NCBI GenBank assembly: GCA_013041785.1
Contig: JABDRK010000150.1
Coordinates: forward strand, 1-8,839
Length of the DNA: 8,839 bases
Reading direction: 5' to 3'
Source of the DNA: Eudoraea sp.
Lineage (GTDB): Bacteria; Bacteroidota; Bacteroidia; Flavobacteriales; Flavobacteriaceae
This document shows, in pieces, positions 1 through 6,122 of this stretch (its first letter is position 1; every line of letters starts with the position of its first letter). The notes beneath the pieces are model-generated. The model worked only from the letters and a program-made list of their open reading frames with translations, had not been told where the DNA came from and did not search any database. A program made the translations under genes and the position numbers.

Positions 1-450
1 AACGACAATCAGTATACCTTTCCTACGGTTGATCCCAGTTCCTTTCCCAACAATCTGGATATCCGGCATACCCTGACTTTTGCGAGCACTTATATGTATA
101 GGGGGCTCAAGCTCGGTCTGGGCCTTAATTATCGTACGGGAAAACCCTATACCCAACCCCTTGAAGGTCCTGCAGGAATCAATACCAGTGTATTTCCGTT
201 TACCATAGATTATCAGTCCCCAAACAGCAGCAGATTGCCTGATTATCTCAGGGCAGACGTATCCGCGCTGTATGAATTCGACCTCAGCCCTACAGTTCGG
301 GCTACTGCCGGAGCGTCGGTACTTAATATCTTCAACAGGCGCAATGTGTTAAATACCTATTACCGCTTAAATCGTCAAAACGAGATTGAAACCGTGGAAA
401 GTATCTCCCTGGGGCTCACCCCAAATATCAGTTTCCGGGTTGCTTTTTAG
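1..450 (+). CDS. TonB-dependent receptor, C-terminal part (5' end outside window)
   Basis: The reading frame is open from the first base and ends at TAG 448-450, giving the last 149 residues of a larger protein. Alternating polar and aromatic stretches look like outer-membrane beta-strands. Examples are LGLGLNYRTGKPYT, a phrase common in Bacteroidota TonB-dependent receptors, and VRATAGASVLNIFNRRN near the end. The protein ends in SFRVAF; a terminal Phe is typical of BAM-inserted outer-membrane barrels. The family imports siderophores, glycans, vitamins or peptides using TonB energy. The plug and N-terminal domains lie outside the window, so the substrate cannot be guessed. The gene converges on blh and its stop overlaps that of blh by 4 bases, with no terminator hairpin visible between them. 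An internal ATG at 94 is not the true start, because clear barrel sequence precedes it. Family assignment is fairly sure. Confidence 0.85.
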   Translation, partial: NDNQYTFPTVDPSSFPNNLDIRHTLTFASTYMYRGLKLGLGLNYRTGKPYTQPLEGPAGINTSVFPFTIDYQSPNSSRLPDYLRADVSALYEFDLSPTVRATAGASVLNIFNRRNVLNTYYRLNRQNEIETVESISLGLTPNISFRVAF

Positions 451-1346
451 CCCTTGTTTAGTTTATTCATTACCAACACATGAGGGAAGGTAATGGCTGC
501 CAGGAAATAGATGAGGATGGAGATGAATAGTTTGTCCTGGCCTTGCAGCAAATAAAAGAGGCCCCCCAAGCCTATTAAGGAAGCTATCCAATAGAGAAAC
601 GAAGACTTGCAATAAGCCCAGATGGCCTGTTTGCTGATCTCTCCGCTTAGAAACTGCAATTGATCAAGTAGAGAAGGAATACTATGCCAAATCACGAAAT
701 AGATACTGAATCCCCAAAGCAGGGAAGCCGATTGGAACAGAATATAAAATACTAACAGATAAAAAAGTTCCTCAAATACATGGGTCACCACATGCCCCTT
801 GATAACAATCCATCCGAGCATTGCGAGAAATATAAATCCTGAAGCCAGTAAACCATACAGGTAAAATGCTTCAGGGATCGCAAATTCCGTAACATCAAAG
901 ATTATTTGAGACACTTCAACGGCATGAAAATAGAACAGGAGGAAGAAGATGATCAAACCAAAGGCCGTATAAAATATACCTGAAAAAGCATTTTTTAAGG
1001 AAATACGGGATACCCAGTGTTGTTCTCCAAAATGATATGCACTGGCCAGTATAAAAAAAGCCAGGGCTAAAACGGGCACCAGGGAAAAGAATAGGGCAAT
1101 AATCCCGATGACTAGCAAATAACTGAACAACGCCCGAAAATAAAAGGTACGCGTTCCCAGCCCGGTGGTTTGTTGAATTAACTTTAAGTCGTTTGCTCCG
1201 TGCATAATGCCAAAGGAAAACACAAAAAAGTAAGACAAAATTGCTTCTACCTCATTATCCATAAAAACGGCGAGCCATAAGGTGAAAAAGGTGCTTACAA
1301 TCATGAAAGCACTGATATTCTTATTTTTAGGGGGTAAAAGTTTCAC
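447..1346 (-). CDS. blh: Brp/Blh family beta-carotene 15,15'-dioxygenase
   Basis: This 299-residue integral membrane protein has about eight hydrophobic segments. It carries the conserved Blh histidine signatures: GIMHGAND (His49, with Asp53), SAYHFGEQHW (His105, His110), His185/His189, FVIWHSIPS (His221) and TFPHVLVMN (His289). These histidines are thought to ligate the active-site iron. The family splits beta-carotene with O2 into two molecules of all-trans-retinal. Divergent proteorhodopsin next door supports retinal supply as the role. The longest start is GTG (1344-1346), giving MKLLPPKNKN. An ATG at codon 15 (1302-1304) is a possible alternative, and there is no Shine-Dalgarno sequence to decide, as is usual in Bacteroidota. 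The 3' end overlaps the TonB-receptor gene. No carotenoid biosynthesis genes (crtE, B, I, Y) are in the window, so beta-carotene must be made from another locus. Confidence 0.93.
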   Translation of the reverse strand: MKLLPPKNKNISAFMIVSTFFTLWLAVFMDNEVEAILSYFFVFSFGIMHGANDLKLIQQTTGLGTRTFYFRALFSYLLVIGIIALFFSLVPVLALAFFILASAYHFGEQHWVSRISLKNAFSGIFYTAFGLIIFFLLFYFHAVEVSQIIFDVTEFAIPEAFYLYGLLASGFIFLAMLGWIVIKGHVVTHVFEELFYLLVFYILFQSASLLWGFSIYFVIWHSIPSLLDQLQFLSGEISKQAIWAYCKSSFLYWIASLIGLGGLFYLLQGQDKLFISILIYFLAAITFPHVLVMNKLNKG

Positions 1347-1396
1347 TTTTTATAAAATATTTATAGAAATTTTATCAAATTATGTTTAATTTTTAT

Positions 1397-1404
1397 TAGA
1401 TTTG
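1397..1404 (+). promoter_or_regulatory. Candidate -7 promoter element for proteorhodopsin
   Basis: TAGATTTG is an exact match to the Bacteroidota -7 consensus TAnnTTTG. It lies 29 bases before the proteorhodopsin ATG, which would leave an untranslated leader of roughly 20 bases. No convincing TTG-type -33 box is seen at the expected distance upstream. The spacer is very AT-rich, so a chance match is possible. Confidence 0.4.
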
Positions 1405-1410
1405 CTTCAA

Positions 1411-1418
1411 CAAAATTA
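1411..1418 (-). promoter_or_regulatory. Candidate -7 promoter element for blh
   Basis: Read on the minus strand this is TAATTTTG, an exact TAnnTTTG match, 64 bases before the blh GTG start. It lies only 6 bases from the plus-strand element that could serve proteorhodopsin, so the two promoters would overlap face to face. No -33 box is recognisable, and the AT-rich context makes this tentative. Confidence 0.3.
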
Positions 1419-1433
1419 ACTAATTCTAGTTTT

Positions 1434-2165
1434 ATGGAAAATTTTTTAGCATCAATTCCATTAGTAGCGAAGATAGCGACTAATGATTATGTTGGTTTCA
1501 CCTTTTTCGTTGGGTGTATGGCCATGATGGCAGCTTCTGCCTTTTTCTTCTTGTCTATGAACAGTTATGACAGGAAGTGGAGAACTTCAATCCTGGTTTC
1601 CGGATTGATTACGTTTATTGCTGCGGTACACTACTGGTACATGAGAGATTACTGGGCGGCTAATATGGAGTCCCCGACTTTCTTTCGTTATGTAGACTGG
1701 GTACTTACCGTACCATTAATGTGTGTTGAATTCTTCCTCATCCTGAAAGTAGCAGGAGCGAAGAAATCCCTGATGTGGAAGCTGATATTAGCTTCTGTAA
1801 TTATGTTGGTTACAGGATACCTCGGAGAAGCGGTTTACCGAGACGCTGCCGAGATCTGGGGTCTGATTTCCGGACTTGCATACTTCTGGATTGTTTACAT
1901 TATCTGGTTCGGAGAAGCCAAGAAACTGGCTACAGAAGCTGGTGGAGCCGTTTTAAAAGCGCACAAAACACTTTGCTGGTTTGTACTTGTAGGATGGGCA
2001 ATCTACCCTATCGGATATATGGCCGGTACTCCAGGATGGTATGAAGGACTGTTTGGAGGCCTTTCCATGGATGTAGTATACAACATTGGTGACGCCATCA
2101 ACAAAATTGGATTTGGATTAGTTGTTTACAACCTGGCAGTTGTAGCTTCTACCAAAGAGGCCTAA
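1434..2165 (+). CDS. Proteorhodopsin, light-driven proton pump (DTE type)
   Basis: This 243-residue seven-helix retinal protein of the inner membrane has the key proteorhodopsin residues (numbers in brackets are those of the gamma-proteobacterial green protein, GPR). They are His66 (75), Arg85 (94), the proton acceptor Asp88 (97) in RYVDW, Thr92 (101), the proton donor Glu99 (108), Asp220 (227) and the Schiff-base Lys224 (231) in NIGDAINKIGFG. Asp-Thr-Glu marks an outward H+ pump rather than an NDQ sodium or NTQ chloride pump. Met96 at the colour-tuning site (105) suggests green absorption. Gly143 sits where GPR has Phe152, bacteriorhodopsin Trp138 and xanthorhodopsin Gly156, so a carotenoid antenna could reach the retinal. 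No cleavable signal peptide is evident, and the ATG directly follows AT-rich leader DNA without a Shine-Dalgarno sequence. The gene appears monocistronic, with blh divergent upstream and a strong terminator downstream. Confidence 0.97.
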   Translation: MENFLASIPLVAKIATNDYVGFTFFVGCMAMMAASAFFFLSMNSYDRKWRTSILVSGLITFIAAVHYWYMRDYWAANMESPTFFRYVDWVLTVPLMCVEFFLILKVAGAKKSLMWKLILASVIMLVTGYLGEAVYRDAAEIWGLISGLAYFWIVYIIWFGEAKKLATEAGGAVLKAHKTLCWFVLVGWAIYPIGYMAGTPGWYEGLFGGLSMDVVYNIGDAINKIGFGLVVYNLAVVASTKEA

Positions 2166-2187
2166 TATCTAAGGTCAGTAATTAAAT

Positions 2188-2219
2188 AAAGAAAGACCGC
2201 CGTTTGGCGGTCTTTCTTT
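2188..2219. terminator. Bidirectional intrinsic terminator between proteorhodopsin and argS
   Basis: A perfect 14-bp inverted repeat (2188-2201 with 2206-2219, GC core AGACCGCC/GGCGGTCT) encloses a 4-base GTTT loop. On the plus strand the right arm runs into a T tract to 2222. On the minus strand the stem is followed by TTTATTTAATT, so it can also end argS transcripts, whose stop codon (2221-2223) lies immediately before it. Both convergent genes would share it. Confidence 0.92.
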
Positions 2220-2220
2220 T

Positions 2221-4008
2221 TTACATACGCTCGGGCACCTGTATCCCCAGCAGCAGGAATGCAGAGGCGATAACTTCCCCCAGCTTACGGGTAAGTTGAA
2301 TCCGAAAAATACGTTTATCGGTATCCCCTTCTCCCAAGATAGAGACCTGCTGATAAAAAGAATTAAATTCCTTAACCAGGTCGTAAGTATAGTTTGCAAT
2401 CAAAGCCGGACTATACTGATCTGCAGCTATTTTAATGGTTTCCGGGAACAGCAATAACAGTTTCAGAAGTTCCTTTTCCTTGGGATGAAGCTCCAAATTT
2501 TCACTGACCGCTTGTTTAAAACCTGCTTCTTTTGCATCAGATTTTCGGAGGATGGACTGGATTCTGGCATAGGTATACTGCACAAAAGGCCCTGTATTTC
2601 CCTGAAAATCGACGGATTCCTCCGGATTGAACAAGATGCGTTTTTTGGGATCTACTTTGAGAATGAAATATTTTAATGCCCCCAGGCCTATGATCCGATA
2701 CAGGGCTTCCTTTTCCTCTTCACCATACCCCTCAAGTTTTCCAAGTTCCTGAGAAATTTTTTCAGCAGTCCTGGCCATCTCTTCCATAAGATCGTCGGCA
2801 TCCACCACAGTCCCTTCCCTGCTTTTCATTTTGCCGCTGGGGAGATCAACCATCCCATAACTGAGGTGGTAAAGCTGGTCTGCCCAGGAATATCCCAGTT
2901 TCTTAAGGATCAGAAATAAAACCTTAAAGTGGTAATCCTGCTCATTGCCAACAGTATATACCATCCCGTCAATATCCGGATGTTTTTGAGTCCGCATGAT
3001 GGCTGTTCCGATATCCTGGGTCATGTATACTGCCGTTCCGTCTGCCCGTAGCACGATCTTTTCATCCAGTCCGTCCTCAGTGAGGTCTATCCACACACTA
3101 CCATCGGGCTTCTGGTAAAATACCCCCCGATCGATTCCCTCCTGCACCACATCTTTGCCCAGCAAATAGGTATCACTTTCGTAATACAACTCGTCAAAAT
3201 CCACACCCATAGTTTGGTAGGTTCGGTCGAATCCTTCATAAACCCAGCCGTTCATGGTTTTCCACAATGCTACGGTTTCGGCATCCCCGGACTCCCATTT
3301 GCGCAACATTTCCTGGGCTTCTATCAGTATGGGTGCCTGCTTTTCTGCTGTTGCTTTGTCCATTCCCCCTGCAACAAGCTCAGCAATCTCTTCCTTGTAC
3401 ACCTTATCAAAGGCCACATAATAATTCCCAACAAATTTATCCCCCTTAATTCCCGTACTTTCGGGGGTTTCCCCGTTTCCAAACTTCTTCCAGGCCAGCA
3501 TGCTCTTGCAAATATGGATCCCCCGGTCATTGATAATTTGGGTTTTATAAACCTTTTTGCCCGAAGCTTTGAGAATCTCAGCCACCGAAAACCCCAGCAG
3601 TATATTCCGTAAATGGCCCAGATGAAGGGGTTTATTCGTATTGGGTGAAGAATATTCAACCATGACGGAACCCTGAGTTCCTGTACTCTGATAACCAAAT
3701 TGGGGAAGCTGCTTGATCGAATTGAAGCAGTTGAGATAATACTGGTTACTAATAACCAAATTAAGAAAGCCCTTTATGACGTTAAAATCGGTTACCTCAT
3801 CCACGTTCTCCTTCAGGAAGGCCCCTATCTCCTTCCCGATTATTTCCGGATTCCCTTTCAGATAGCGGAGCATGGGAAACACAACGAGGGTAATGTCCCC
3901 CGTAAAATCCTTTCGGGTTGGCTGTAATTCTACCGCAGGTATTTCAATACCTTTTAGCGCTAAGACTGCTTCCTTGATCCGGGTAATCAGCAGCTCATTT
4001 AATTCCAT
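2221..4008 (-). CDS. argS: Arginyl-tRNA synthetase
   Basis: This 595-residue cytoplasmic class Ia aminoacyl-tRNA synthetase attaches arginine to tRNA-Arg using ATP. It has an N-terminal additional (tRNA D-loop recognition) domain at roughly residues 1-100. The catalytic Rossmann fold follows, with YSSPNTNKPLHLGHLRN around the HIGH motif (HLGH, 129-132) and a KMSKS-like GKMKSREGT (393-397). The C-terminal helical anticodon-binding (DALR) domain covers about residues 470-595 and ends in LGIQVPERM. FVQYTYARIQSIL at 475-487 is the typical entry to that domain. The length is normal for the family and the frame is intact. The ATG start at 4006-4008 fits the usual N-terminus. The gene converges on proteorhodopsin and shares its terminator; it appears transcribed alone. 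No frameshift or missing catalytic motif was seen. Confidence 0.98.
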   Translation of the reverse strand: MELNELLITRIKEAVLALKGIEIPAVELQPTRKDFTGDITLVVFPMLRYLKGNPEIIGKEIGAFLKENVDEVTDFNVIKGFLNLVISNQYYLNCFNSIKQLPQFGYQSTGTQGSVMVEYSSPNTNKPLHLGHLRNILLGFSVAEILKASGKKVYKTQIINDRGIHICKSMLAWKKFGNGETPESTGIKGDKFVGNYYVAFDKVYKEEIAELVAGGMDKATAEKQAPILIEAQEMLRKWESGDAETVALWKTMNGWVYEGFDRTYQTMGVDFDELYYESDTYLLGKDVVQEGIDRGVFYQKPDGSVWIDLTEDGLDEKIVLRADGTAVYMTQDIGTAIMRTQKHPDIDGMVYTVGNEQDYHFKVLFLILKKLGYSWADQLYHLSYGMVDLPSGKMKSREGTVVDADDLMEEMARTAEKISQELGKLEGYGEEEKEALYRIIGLGALKYFILKVDPKKRILFNPEESVDFQGNTGPFVQYTYARIQSILRKSDAKEAGFKQAVSENLELHPKEKELLKLLLLFPETIKIAADQYSPALIANYTYDLVKEFNSFYQQVSILGEGDTDKRIFRIQLTRKLGEVIASAFLLLGIQVPERM

Positions 4009-4029
4009 AATTCAGCTTGATTGAGGATG

Positions 4030-4037
4030 CAAAACTA
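4030..4037 (-). promoter_or_regulatory. Candidate -7 promoter element for argS
   Basis: On the minus strand this reads TAGTTTTG, an exact match to TAnnTTTG, ending 21 bases before the argS ATG. This is the expected distance for a short leader. A -33 TTG box is not clear. Confidence 0.38.
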
Positions 4038-4099
4038 AACAAAATTTAGGCTTTCAGAGGGATAACACTTTTTTAGGAAATCCGTAGCCCGCAATTCCC

Positions 4100-4107
4100 T
4101 AACTTTA
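4100..4107 (+). promoter_or_regulatory. Possible -7 element for the 4197-6050 gene pair
   Basis: TAACTTTA matches TAnnTTTG at all but the last fixed position. It lies 89 bases before the ATG at 4197 and is the best plus-strand candidate in the 188-bp spacer 4009-4196. No -33 box is recognisable. The rest of that spacer shows no hairpin or repeat that I could support. Confidence 0.22.
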
Positions 4108-4196
4108 TCCAAAATTGCTAATGAAACCTCTTGACTTTTCGGTGCTGGACCCCTATGTCAGCCCAACAGGGGTAATTAGGTCCAAAATGCACTTTT

Positions 4197-4622
4197 ATGC
4201 TACTTAACGTATCCTACAATAACAAGGAAATAAAACAGAAGATTGAGGATGCAGTGGGAAAACCTTTTACGCTCAAAGAACGATGGAAACTGGGGGGTAT
4301 AGGTTCTCCCAAGCTATTCATTACAGATACCAGCGTCGAAATAGGCAACCTCCTTAAGCTAGACAACAACCTGAATACCTGTAATATCGAACTCAGGCCA
4401 AAAGGGATCATTGTGCGTTTTCGCTCTTTACTGGAAACTTACGGCCTTATCATCCCCTATTACAAACTAAGCCTGTACAAAGGGGAGGCCCAGGTCTATT
4501 CCTTTTATAAAGACCACTATTTTATCAAAGTGAAAAGTGACCGCAAGGCCATTCAACAGTTCTTAAAAAAAATACTGGATTACAAGGCAGACAATGCCCC
4601 AACTACTCTTGACGACCTCTAA
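4197..4622 (+). CDS. Conserved-looking small cytoplasmic protein of unknown function
   Basis: I do not recognise this 141-residue protein by name. It has no signal peptide and no membrane segment. The N-terminal 50 residues are mixed charged sequence (KQKIEDAVGKPFTLKERWKL). The middle, from about 72 to 116, alternates as short beta-strands (CNIELRPKGIIVRFRS, LIIPYYKLSLYKGEAQVYSF, YFIKVK). A probable amphipathic helix follows (RKAIQQFLKKILDYKAD). A run of strands capped by a C-terminal helix resembles bacterial PH-like folds, but that is only an impression. ATG 4197 is the first start after an in-frame stop at 4173-4175; there is no Shine-Dalgarno sequence. Its stop is 3 bases before the start of the SDR/DUF2867 gene, so the two are very probably co-transcribed and translationally coupled, suggesting a shared process. 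Base composition is like that of its neighbours. Confidence 0.8.
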   Translation: MLLNVSYNNKEIKQKIEDAVGKPFTLKERWKLGGIGSPKLFITDTSVEIGNLLKLDNNLNTCNIELRPKGIIVRFRSLLETYGLIIPYYKLSLYKGEAQVYSFYKDHYFIKVKSDRKAIQQFLKKILDYKADNAPTTLDDL

Positions 4623-4625
4623 GCG

Positions 4626-6050
4626 ATGAAGATACTCATTACAGGTGCTAACGGTTATATTGGAATGCGACTATTGCCCTTGTTGCTAAAAATGGGCCAT
4701 GAGGTAGTCTGTACGGTGCGCAATGCCCAACGATTATCCATCGATGAGGAAATCCGCTCCAAAATTGAAATCATAGAAATAGACTTCCTGCAGGATGTGG
4801 TTCCTAATCTCCTGCCCAGAGATATTCAGGTGGCCTATTTCCTCATCCATTCCATGAGTACCTCAACCAGTGATTTTGATGAGCTGGAGGCCATTACCGC
4901 TCGAAATTTCAATGCCTATCTCAGGGATACCCTGGCAGAGCAGGTCATCTACCTGAGTGGTATTGTAAATGATCAAAACCTTTCCAAGCATTTGTGGTCC
5001 CGAAAAAATGTGGAAGAAATATTAGGCGAGGGTGATTTCAACCTAACCGTCCTACGCGCTGGTATTATTGTCGGTTCAGGAAGCTCATCCTTTGAAATTA
5101 TACGCGACCTCTGCGAGAAACTTCCGATTATGATCACTCCGAAATGGGTCCTTACCAAAACCCAGCCCATTGCGATACGCGATGTAATGCGATTCCTTAC
5201 CGGAGTAATAGGACGAAGGGACACCTACAATCAGTCCTTTGATATAGCAGGCCCGGACGTGCTTACCTATAAGGAAATGCTAAAAGGATATGCCCGGATA
5301 CGGGGTTTTAAAAACTGGATCCTCACCGTACCGATCATGACCCCTAAATTATCTTCTTACTGGCTGTATTTTGTCACTTCCACCTCCTACAAACTCGCGC
5401 TAAACCTCGTAGACAGCATGAAGATCGAAGTGGTTGCCAAGGATAACCGATTGGAACAAATGCTGGGCATACAGACACATCCGTATGAGGAAGCCATCCA
5501 AATGGCGTTTAAAAGGATAGAACAAAACCTGGTAATCAGTAGCTGGAAAGACAGTATGATTAGTGGCCGATTCAACCAAAGTTTTGAAAAATTCATTCAG
5601 GTGCCCAAGTTTGGGGTACTGCGCGATGAAAAAAAGATCAAGATAGACGACGAAACGCGGGTATTGGACAATATCTGGAGAATCGGGGGTGAAACCGGAT
5701 GGTACTATGCTAATTGGCTATGGCGACTGAGGGGGTTTGTAGACAAACTCACCGGGGGTGTGGGTTTAAGAAGAGGAAGGACACACCCGGACCGGATCTA
5801 CCCCGGTGATTCCCTGGATTTCTGGCGTGTACTGCTGGCCGACCGGGAAAAAAAGCGGCTGCTGCTTTTTGCAGAAATGCGGCTCCCCGGGGAAGCCTGG
5901 CTTGAGTTCAGGATTGATGAAGAGCAGTATTTACATCAGGTAGCTACATTCCGTCCCAGGAGCCTGAAGGGCCGTATTTATTGGTATTTTGTACTCCCTT
6001 TTCACTATTTTATTTTTGGGGGCATGATAAAGCGTATCGCTAAGGCATAA
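4626..6050 (+). CDS. Atypical SDR NAD(P)-binding oxidoreductase with C-terminal DUF2867 domain
   Basis: This 474-residue two-domain protein begins with a Rossmann fold: MKILITGANGYIGMRLL carries the nucleotide-binding GANGYIG (7-13), followed by VVCTVRN and AYFLIHSMST, as in NAD(P)H-binding atypical SDRs. LSGIVNDQNLSKHLWSRKNVE (110-130) occupies the active-site region, but the canonical YxxxK pair is absent and His122/Ser125/Arg126 stand there instead. TVLRAGIIVGSGSSSFEIIRDL (141-162) and PIAIRDVMRFL (181-191) are typical of this branch. From about 320 to 470 is a DUF2867-like domain with IGGETGWYYANWLW, HPDRIYPGDSLDFWRV, RLPGEAWLEF and a C-terminal FHYFIFGGM. The substrate is unknown. Hydrophobic stretches near 235-260 and 450-466 could touch a membrane. 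It lies 3 bases downstream of the small unknown gene. The family call is secure but the reaction is not. Confidence 0.9.
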   Translation: MKILITGANGYIGMRLLPLLLKMGHEVVCTVRNAQRLSIDEEIRSKIEIIEIDFLQDVVPNLLPRDIQVAYFLIHSMSTSTSDFDELEAITARNFNAYLRDTLAEQVIYLSGIVNDQNLSKHLWSRKNVEEILGEGDFNLTVLRAGIIVGSGSSSFEIIRDLCEKLPIMITPKWVLTKTQPIAIRDVMRFLTGVIGRRDTYNQSFDIAGPDVLTYKEMLKGYARIRGFKNWILTVPIMTPKLSSYWLYFVTSTSYKLALNLVDSMKIEVVAKDNRLEQMLGIQTHPYEEAIQMAFKRIEQNLVISSWKDSMISGRFNQSFEKFIQVPKFGVLRDEKKIKIDDETRVLDNIWRIGGETGWYYANWLWRLRGFVDKLTGGVGLRRGRTHPDRIYPGDSLDFWRVLLADREKKRLLLFAEMRLPGEAWLEFRIDEEQYLHQVATFRPRSLKGRIYWYFVLPFHYFIFGGMIKRIAKA

Positions 6051-6092
6051 AAAAATGATGCTGGAAGTTACATTTTACAGGGTCCACTCGTC

Positions 6093-6100
6093 TATGTTTT
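6093..6100 (+). promoter_or_regulatory. Possible -7 element for the 6123 gene
   Basis: TATGTTTT matches TAnnTTTG except at its last base and ends 22 bases before the ATG at 6123. A second, similar TACATTTT occurs at 6069-6076. No terminator hairpin is visible between the SDR gene and this one, so read-through from upstream is equally possible. Confidence 0.22.
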
Positions 6101-6122
6101 TAAATAGCACGCTTACCATCCA

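Noticed and set aside
1775..2044. 89-codon frame inside the proteorhodopsin gene
   Set aside because: It is a shadow frame of a certain gene on the same strand, with a composition unlike a real protein.
3214..3698. Open frames on both strands within argS (3214-3612 plus, 3324-3698 minus)
   Set aside because: argS is intact and full length here; these frames have no domain signature and only reflect its codon pattern.
4131..4159. Sigma70-like TTGACT, 17 bases, TATGTC before the 4197 gene
   Set aside because: The -10 matches TATAAT at only 3 of 6 positions, and Bacteroidota promoters use TTTG/TAnnTTTG, so this is probably chance.
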